64,000 nucleotides of DNA from Spirodela intermedia (taxonomy: Eukaryota > Streptophyta > Magnoliopsida > Alismatales > Araceae), in contig LR746266.1 of NCBI GenBank assembly GCA_902729315.2, forward strand, positions 129,001 to 193,000, given 5' to 3'. The notes below the pieces were generated by a model. The model did no database searches and was not told the origin of the DNA. It worked only from the letters and a program-made list of their open reading frames with translations. How positions within the stretch are numbered: position 1 is the first letter of the stretch; the number at the start of each line of letters is the position of its first letter. Both the position numbers and the translations under genes were made by a program. Shown piece after piece: positions 50,628-64,000 of this stretch.

Positions 50628-52579
50628 AGTAAGCAAACGGGACAGGTGAAGAAGAAGAAGAAGAGCAGGGGTTTATGAGCACGGAGGAGGAGGAAGATCT
50701 CTACTCTTTTGGCGATACAATGGCAGCCGGGTTGGGTTAGCGAGTTTCTCCTGCGCAGAAATCCCGCCTCTGTCTGCCGCTGCCCTCCCTCGCCTGATCG
50801 TGGGAAGGGGATCTAGGAGCAGATTTAGTACCAGTCTCTTAACGTTCTTTGGATGCTTCGTATAGTGAATGCTTGAATCAGGTGACCCGGGTCTAGTCTC
50901 CGATGATCATCTGCCGCAATCCCCTGGTCGCCCCGGCCGGCTCTCACAGTCAACGGCGGAGAGCTTCTTCTCTTATGGGTTAAAAAGAGTTATTTTCTTC
51001 TTTTTTTTCTCCTGTTTTTGTTTGGCCTGCTGGTGGATTGGAAGCCGACGCGACCGCTGCTGCAGAATAAAACAACTTTCGGGCCTCAAACGACCGCGAA
51101 AAGTCAAACCAGATCTAACGGCGGCGTTCTTACGGGATCGGCCGTTCACACCAGCCCGAGGAGGGAGGAATGGATTTCTTCCCCGTAAGCGGGAGAAGTG
51201 ATCTTATCCTCCTCTGCGAACGCTCTCGTCAAACCATGGAAGACCTCTGCGGCCGATCCGGGCAGCGACTACTTAAATCTTCCGACTTGCGCGACGGCCA
51301 TGAGTTGGACGGATTCCAGCGCAGAACGCAGGGGGGGTGGTTGAGGTGGGGGCAATACGGACGTAAAACATTCTTCGGAACATAAATTTCGACGACTCCG
51401 TCCAAGAAAAGAAAATTTCCAAGCAGCAGTCAATTTCCGTGCGACGATGGCGCGGCTTGCTGTTCTTGAGATCCGAGTTCTCCTCTGTCGTTATTATTCG
51501 ACAGAACAGTTCTGTCGGTATCTTCCGTCCAAGGGAGGGGTGAGGATCGAGGGTCCCCGCAGTGCTCGCTTGTCCGGGCAGATTTTTCCCGGGGGGGAGC
51601 CGCCGCCCACGGTAGTTGACTTCACCAGCTGAGGGTATTGACCAGATCGAGAGCAAGGTCTGAGGGGGAGGGTGGGAGGAACCCACCTCGTCCTCCGTTT
51701 AAATTTTTTTCGCGGCGTAATCCGGTGATAGAATAATAATAGCTAGATGGGGATGGAGATGGAGATGGAGATGGAGATGGGGATGGGGATGGGGATGAGA
51801 ATGGAGGGCGGGTGGGGGAGGAGCCCATCGGAGAGACCTGGTGCTGGTGCCGGTGGCGGTGGTAATCCGAGGACGCACGACTGTCTATGCATATCTACCG
51901 TCGAGTCGCTTCGCTTGCTGGCACCGTGGAGGTGGCGGCACCGCTGCTTCCTCACCACTATAAAACAGTGATGCTTGTCCCCTCCCCAGTCTTCCCCAGT
52001 CTCTCTCTCTCTCTCTCTGTGAATCCCTCCATCCACACCCTTCCTCTCCTCTGACCCATCGTTCTCTGGTCTCAACCCTCCCTATTGATCTCTCCCTTGT
52101 CCTCCCCGGCTGAGGTTGAACGGGGCATCTCTTTAGTCTTCGATCGCGTTTTCGGATCTGGGTTTCCCCGGACTGGCTCTGCAATTTGATCACAGTCGTC
52201 GGAGACGACAGCTACGGCGGCTCCTCGGCATTTCCGTCCGTTTTCCGGCCTCGGAGCCTCCTTCCTGCCCTCGATCCCCCCTGCCACTCCGAACCCTGCC
52301 TTTTGGAGCACCCCGTTCAGCTCTCTTCCTCCTTCCTGAATTCCGCGTATCCTCCTCCTGTCGGTTTCCAGCGCCGCAGCTGCAGAAAAGATGTCTCGTC
52401 TGGTTCTTGCATCATAATCTGATGGTTCTCGGCCCTCTCGCTGCCGCCTCTGCGAAGCCGAGGGCAACCTCCCTTGCGACCTCCATGGGGGTGACGATAT
52501 TTTCCCCAAGTCCATCCTCCTGAAGGGAAATTCGCATCCACTTCGGGGGTTGATTTTCGCCGCCCTGATCTCCGCGGAG
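50628..52579. other. Intergenic: MYB 3' region and RINGv gene promoter
   Basis: No gene recognised. Contains the (GGAGAT)n array listed separately and a (CT)n run near 52000 in the probable leader of the next gene. Confidence 0.45.
51746..51804. repeat. (GGAGAT/GGGGAT)n hexanucleotide array
   Basis: About nine hexamers, the first half GGAGAT and the second GGGGAT. On one strand it reads as an open Met-Glu/Gly repeat, which is a translation artefact. Confidence 0.9.
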
Positions 52580-53594
52580 ATGGCGACCAAAGGAGGGGAA
52601 AAGGCCCACGAAGAAGACATCGAGTCGGGAGCAGGGGTACGGAGTTCTGCTTCTCCGGCAGCCGGCAAGAACGATCGGAGCGTCGGTTTCTCCGATGCAG
52701 ACGATCGGTCGCGCCGTTCGCACGGCGAAGCCTCGTCGCGTGATGATCTGCAGCTCTCCTGCGGAGCTCCTGCGTCTGCTCACGAGGGAAGCGGCGGCGG
52801 CGGCGCCCCGGAACCCTACCGGAGCTCCTGCGTCTCTGACGACTCCTCCTCCGTCGAGATCATCGACCTGGAGAACGGGTCTCCGGAGAAGAAGATCAAG
52901 GCGGGTAAACCGGACAAGGACTGCCGAATTTGCCACATGAAATTGGTGGGCGGTTCTCCGGAATCGGGGATTCCCATTGAACTGGGTTGTTCCTGCAAGG
53001 GCGATCTAGCGGCAGCTCACAAGGAGTGTGCCGAGACCTGGTTCAAAATCAGAGGCAACAGGTGAAACCAAAAAACATTCTGATTTCGATTCTTTTCCAT
53101 CAGATTGCGTTCATAATTGCTTCTTCGATGGCTCTCGTCAACTCCGCCATCTCCATTCACCTGCTGCTTCTTTTCGATGCATTTTTGTGACGACGGGGTT
53201 TTATTTTTTTTCTTGCTCTCAAGAACACGAGCAAGGAGGATTCACTCCCCTTTGAAGCAAAAAAAAAAAGAAGATATTTTTTGAGCATGATGCTCGTTCT
53301 TCTCAAGTTCCGAAGCTCGAGTGTGTTCTCTCTCTCGTGATTCTTCTGTATGAACATCTGCGGGTGTTCATCTGTACTTGTTCCAGGACCTGCGAGATCT
53401 GCGGGGCGGCGGCGAGGAATGTTGCAGGCGAGTTCATGGAGCAAGGGAACGAGACGAGCGACGGCTCGCCGCCTGCACCGGCGGCGGAGCAGCAGAGGTT
53501 CTGGCGCGGGCACCGCTTCGTCAACTTCCTCCTCGCCTGCATGGTGTTCGCCTTCGTCATCTCCTGGCTCTTTCACTTCAACGGACCCGGCTGA
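52580..53594 (+). CDS. RINGv (MARCH-type RING-CH) membrane protein, putative E3 ubiquitin ligase
   Basis: Two exons (52580-53061, 53387-53594) encode 229 aa. A low-complexity acidic/Ser-rich N-terminus (1-110) leads to a C4HC3 RINGv finger at about residues 115-166: CRIC, then CSC, then HKEC, then CEIC. A single transmembrane segment lies near the C-terminus (about 206-226, FLLACMVFAFVISWLF). RINGv proteins of this layout act as membrane-bound E3 ligases; substrates are unknown here. The ATG at 52580 is the only plausible start, and the exon junction falls in an Arg codon within the finger. Confidence 0.93.
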
Positions 53595-53833
53595 CCTTCA
53601 GCAACCCTGTAGAAGGAAGGCCCTACGACGGAGGAAGATCCATGGAAGCTCCTCCTCTTCATCACGATTCTTTGTCGGCTCTGTAAATACCCCCTTTCTT
53701 TTCTCTCCCTGGTCTTCTCTCCTCTGCCGTCTTTCGCCGTCGAAAGATGTTGCGCCGGGCTTGTGGTCTCCTCCTCACTAAATAGACAGCCTCTCCTTCG
53801 GCTAGTTCTGGTTTCCGGCAGCTGCTCGGAGAG

Positions 53834-53869
<36 letters not shown>

Positions 53870-54056
53870 AGAGAGGATAAGGTGATGATAGATGAATCCA
53901 GATGAGGAAAAGAATGATATATTCAAGGAAGATTCTAGTTGGGCGGAGCTGAAAAAGCTGCGTTCGTCCTCCGGGAAGTAAATACACGAAGACCCTCCCT
54001 TCCCGTCCCCCGGATGAGGAGGAAGAAGCAGAGGAGACGAAAAGCTATACAAATTT
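53595..54056. other. Convergent 3' regions of the RINGv and BSK genes
   Basis: Tail-to-tail spacer of about 460 bp containing a (CT)n array at 53836-53868. No gene recognised. Confidence 0.6.
53836..53868. repeat. (CT)n microsatellite
   Basis: About 16 CT units between two convergent genes. Confidence 0.95.
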
Positions 54057-57141
<3,085 letters not shown>

Positions 57142-58199
57142 TCAGCCCAGGTTCCTACACCCTCTTCCGCTACTCCCCCCTCCCCCGGGCCTTCTCAGCT
57201 AGTCGTCGAGAATACCCATTAACTCCTGGGGAGCATTAAATGTCTTAGAAAAGATGAACTACTGTGAATGTATACGACGACTACTCCTACTCCTGCATGC
57301 CGCAGGGGAACGTGGGGGCAGCTTTTTCGCCTTCCATTTTCTCTGTTCCTCCCCCGGCGTTTTTCACGAACAAATTCCCTCAGCCTTTTCCCTCCTGCTC
57401 CTCGTCCTCCTCCCCCCTCCCCCGCCGGCCGCCGCCGCCGCTTCTCCTCCCTCCAAGCCTGAGAGCTCTTCTCCAACCCCACCCTGAGCTTCTTCTCTCA
57501 GATACAGATACAGAGCTCCGGGTGCCTACTCTGCCCAGAATGAGCCTCTTTCATAGATTGGAGCCCTCATTCGCTCATATACGCCCCCGGCATTGACGTG
57601 TCTGGTCGGAGGAGGAAAATCCCAAGCTGACTTTTTTAAAAAAAGTGTGATCCGGGGGGGTTTCTCCGCTCATAAAAATGATATTTTTCTTATGCATCTT
57701 TTCTCCCTCTGCGCGCGTAGCTACCCAGATTTGCGTATGTTTTCACGAATCCCCCCCCCTAGCGGACATCTTTGGAAAGAACCTCGTCACATTTTTATTT
57801 ACCCAGAAAACCAAGGTCACGTGAGCGGGCGGGGCGAAGAATAAAAAACGGGGGTCACCCGGGTGAACAATAAAAAACATACGAAAGACGTGGATGCGCA
57901 TATAAAATGCCTACACAAGGAGGGTATTTGATATAATAGGCCACAGGTTCAGAGAGCCTCCGGCGGTCACGTAGAATTCTCTGAGCCGTGATTAAACAAA
58001 TAATTTTTAAAAAAACCCACCAGGAGGAGATCTCGAGGGCCGGGCTCACAAGAGCGAGCCCAATTCCGGCCCGGGCAGCTTCTACCATGCACGGGGACTT
58101 GGTGCTGCGGCGGACACCAAGAGGGCGGGCTCCGCCCCGAGGCCCGGGCTGGCCCATCCCTGGAGTCACCCCTGCCGTCTTATGTCTGCTTGTGCGCAG

Positions 58200-58220
58200 A
58201 GATAGATAGATAGATAGATA
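58200..58220. repeat. (GATA)n microsatellite
   Basis: About five GATA units followed by a short GA run. Confidence 0.85.
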
Positions 58221-59320
58221 TATAGAGAGAGAGAGGGCTCAGATTCTGCGTCCCCGATTTTCAGATCTGGCTTGGCACGGGAGAGCTGCGTCGGCGGCGA
58301 GGGGGGTGGCCTACGTTAGGGCAGACGATGGGCAGGGGCTGTCTTCTTCTCGCAGGAGGGAGAGGGCCCCGCTGGCCCACCAGCGCGCTCATAACCCCCC
58401 GCCCCCCTGTCCCAAGCAGAGATCCGGGTCGGACCCTGGTGCAGTCCCTGGGCCATCCGTGTGCTCTCTTCCACCTACATCACAAGAGGGAGAGAGAGAG
58501 GCAGATGTTGTCTTGTGTCACAGCTCGTCAGTAAGGACTCGCTTGCGTCCGGACCTGGACAGGGACTGGGTCAAGCTGTCGTCGTTCTTTACCTTCTGAG
58601 TTGACTTTGAGATGTTAGGCAAGCAAGCAATAAAGGACCGAGCTTTGAGTCGACTCTCTCTCTCTCTCTCTCGCTCCGTGTTAAGGGAGGGAGGTATGGT
58701 TCTGTTGGACGCGGAAAAGGGTGGGGGACGGCTGGCGGCGAGGAGTGGGGAGGGGGGTAATAATGGGGGGCGCCGGTGGGCGAGCCGTCGCACGCGGTGG
58801 TCGTCGGTGCAATGAGCTGTGGCCAGCCCACCGGCGCCCCCAATCATGCAGCGTTTCCGGCGAATTATTCTCCGCGCAGGAAACAACGTGCTCTGCCATC
58901 CTCCCAGCCCTATCTCGCATCAAATCACATTTACAGCGAGGAAATCAATCGAACTACTGTGTAGAGAGAGAGAGAGAGAATGGTTTGGTCGTGAGAAGTC
59001 TTACAGATTCAGACGCGACGTCCATTTGACTAAACAGTCTCCACCGTATTCACCTCCAGTTGGCGTGGGTCCGCCGGAAGCCAATGTTGCACCGCCATGT
59101 CTGCTTGCCAAGCTCGGGGAGCCTTCCCTCCCTCCCTCCCTCCCTCTCTCTCTCTCTCTCTCTCTATCGAGGAGAGCATCGTGAGCATGGAAGATGTTCA
59201 TAGTGCCCTTACCTTCAACATCTGTCAGCAGTGTTCTATGATTGTATTATGTCCAATTAATGACTCGTCTCTCGGCGTTTACCGTACATTCATTCGTTCA
59301 TATTTCCATCAACGTAGAAT

Positions 59321-59372
59321 GAGAGAGAGAGAGAAAGAGAGAGAAAGAGAGAGAAAGAGAGAGAAAGAGAGA
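59321..59372. repeat. Purine array of GAGAGAAAGA units
   Basis: Five near-identical 10-bp units of pure purine sequence. Confidence 0.9.
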
Positions 59373-59959
59373 TATCGATCGAAGTGACGCGACCTCCGAG
59401 AATCCATGAATTGTTGACGTCGGTCAAATCGGTCTCATAGGACCCACGTGTGATCTCGTCCTCCACCCCTGAAGTAAAGACTCCGACCGCGACGAGTGAT
59501 GCGAAATTAGACGGCCACGTCACCCTCCTCCTTGCACTGTTCTTCCCGTGAATCCGCCCCCCATCGCCCTCGGTTTCTCTCCCCGAACGGAGAGAGAGAG
59601 AGAGAGTCGGAGTGATGACTGCTGATAAAATCGGCGGTGATCTAACACCACGGCCCTCGTTTCCCGGGTGAGTGTGAACTGTCTTCGGATTCAGAGACCA
59701 TAGGTCGCAGAAGGCAGCCGGAGACTGGAGGGGCAGAAAGAGCGAACTAGAGAGAGAGAGAGGACCCCGGGGAACATGCGAGAGACGAGCTACCTTCATG
59801 CTGCACGCCAAAGATCATTAATCGCAGAAGATATCGACCAGACAATAAATCTCTACCGATTAATGCGTAATTGCACGCGTTGATGGCAGTCGAGCGGTTG
59901 ACTTTGCGAGTAATTTCTGTCATAATTTCAACTGCATGTAGAGAGACGGACGGCGAGAA

Positions 59960-60155
59960 AGCCCAATCGGAACAGACGCGACTCGTACGGATCAAATTGG
60001 GCCGATAAGGCCCAATATGAGCTACGGGGATCACAATTTTCTCTGACAGGGCCCATATGGAGGCTAACGGCCCAACGGCTCAGTACAAATCGTCCCAATA
60101 TAGGCCCATATTAAAGACAGCGCGAAGGCCTGTCAAGGAGATGGCCCGAAGCCCA
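59960..60155. promoter_or_regulatory. Site II (GGCCCA/TGGGCC) cluster in the RuvB-like 1 promoter
   Basis: At least five GGCCCA/TGGGCC motifs plus GCCCAA and GCCCAG variants in both orientations, 270-460 bp before the ATG. Typical of growth-related and ribosome-biogenesis promoters bound by TCP factors. Confidence 0.65.
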
Positions 60156-60422
60156 GTGAAGATAGGCGGGAGCGAGTACTGCTAGGAAGACATATTAGAA
60201 AAAAATATTCTCACGAGGGTTAATATGCAAATGTGTTAGAGTCCCCCCCTCCCCTCTTTTCAGAGAGGCCGCTATTAGGTAGGGACTATGAACCAGAAGG
60301 CCGTAAACAGCTGGAGCTTGCTTCTCTCCCGCCGCCTCTTGCCACTCTTCCGTCTCTGGTTCTCCCTCGTTCTGCGAGAAGTCTTCATCCCGTCGATAGA
60401 GAGGAAGTTGTGCTGCTGAGAG

Positions 60423-63947
<3,525 letters not shown>

Positions 63948-64000
63948 GTACGAGGTTTGAATCAGATTTTTGTCCACCAACATATCCATTCCTCTGCATG

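Noticed and set aside
57254-57596. Plus frames upstream of BSK rich in Pro/Ser/Leu
   Set aside because: Low-complexity text in CT/CCC-rich DNA with several frames open at once and no known domain.

Overview
This window is nuclear DNA from a flowering plant. All protein genes are of plant type with GT-AG introns. The GC-rich third positions of several genes (GH17 protein, laccase, BSK, fructokinase-like) next to AT-rich intergenic DNA, and the abundant (CT)n/(GA)n arrays, suggest a fairly compact monocot genome; that placement is inference. I rebuilt gene models by joining exons at GT-AG sites and checking reading phase at every junction. Names rest on remembered family sequences, not on a database search.

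Layout from left to right. (1) 0.7-2.7 kb: a calmodulin-binding receptor-like cytoplasmic kinase (CRCK-like, + strand, 5' end uncertain). (2) 3.3-14.3 kb: the exosome-cofactor RNA helicase SKI2 (+, 23 exons, 1346 aa); one intron carries a short plastid 23S rRNA relic. (3) 15.4-16.9 kb: a membrane-anchored HAD/acid-phosphatase-like protein (+). (4) 17.2-18.3 kb: an intronless GPI-anchored GH17 protein whose catalytic glutamates are replaced (+). (5) Initiator tRNA-Met (+), PCNA (+, with E2F-like promoter sites) and tRNA-Gly(CCC) (-). (6) 21.6-25.5 kb: plastid fructokinase-like FLN1 (-) head-to-head with beta-tubulin (+). (7) 26.1-27.1 kb: a membrane legume-lectin protein without kinase (-). (8) 28-36 kb: AT-rich repeat DNA with a decayed antisense Ty1/copia element and several tandem arrays. 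(9) 36.4-40.8 kb: a HY5-like bZIP gene with an acidic tail (-). (10) 41.5-43.7 kb: laccase (-). (11) 45.4-50.6 kb: R2R3-MYB with a 4.1 kb intron (+). (12) 52.6-53.6 kb: RINGv (MARCH-type) membrane protein (+). (13) 54.1-57.1 kb: brassinosteroid-signalling kinase BSK (-). (14) 60.4 kb to the end: the 5' half of RuvB-like 1/Pontin (+), which runs off the window.

The genes are mostly independent housekeeping and signalling loci; I see no operon-like or biosynthetic cluster. Shared themes are cell-cycle control (PCNA and beta-tubulin, both with E2F-like motifs) and site II (TGGGCC/GGCCCA) promoters in front of RuvB-like 1, MYB and the FLN1/tubulin pair. The most unusual observations are the GH17 protein that appears catalytically dead, the plastid rRNA relic in SKI2, the decayed copia element whose stops fit C-to-T decay, and the HY5-like bZIP with a non-standard architecture. 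I found no convincing new multi-gene system.
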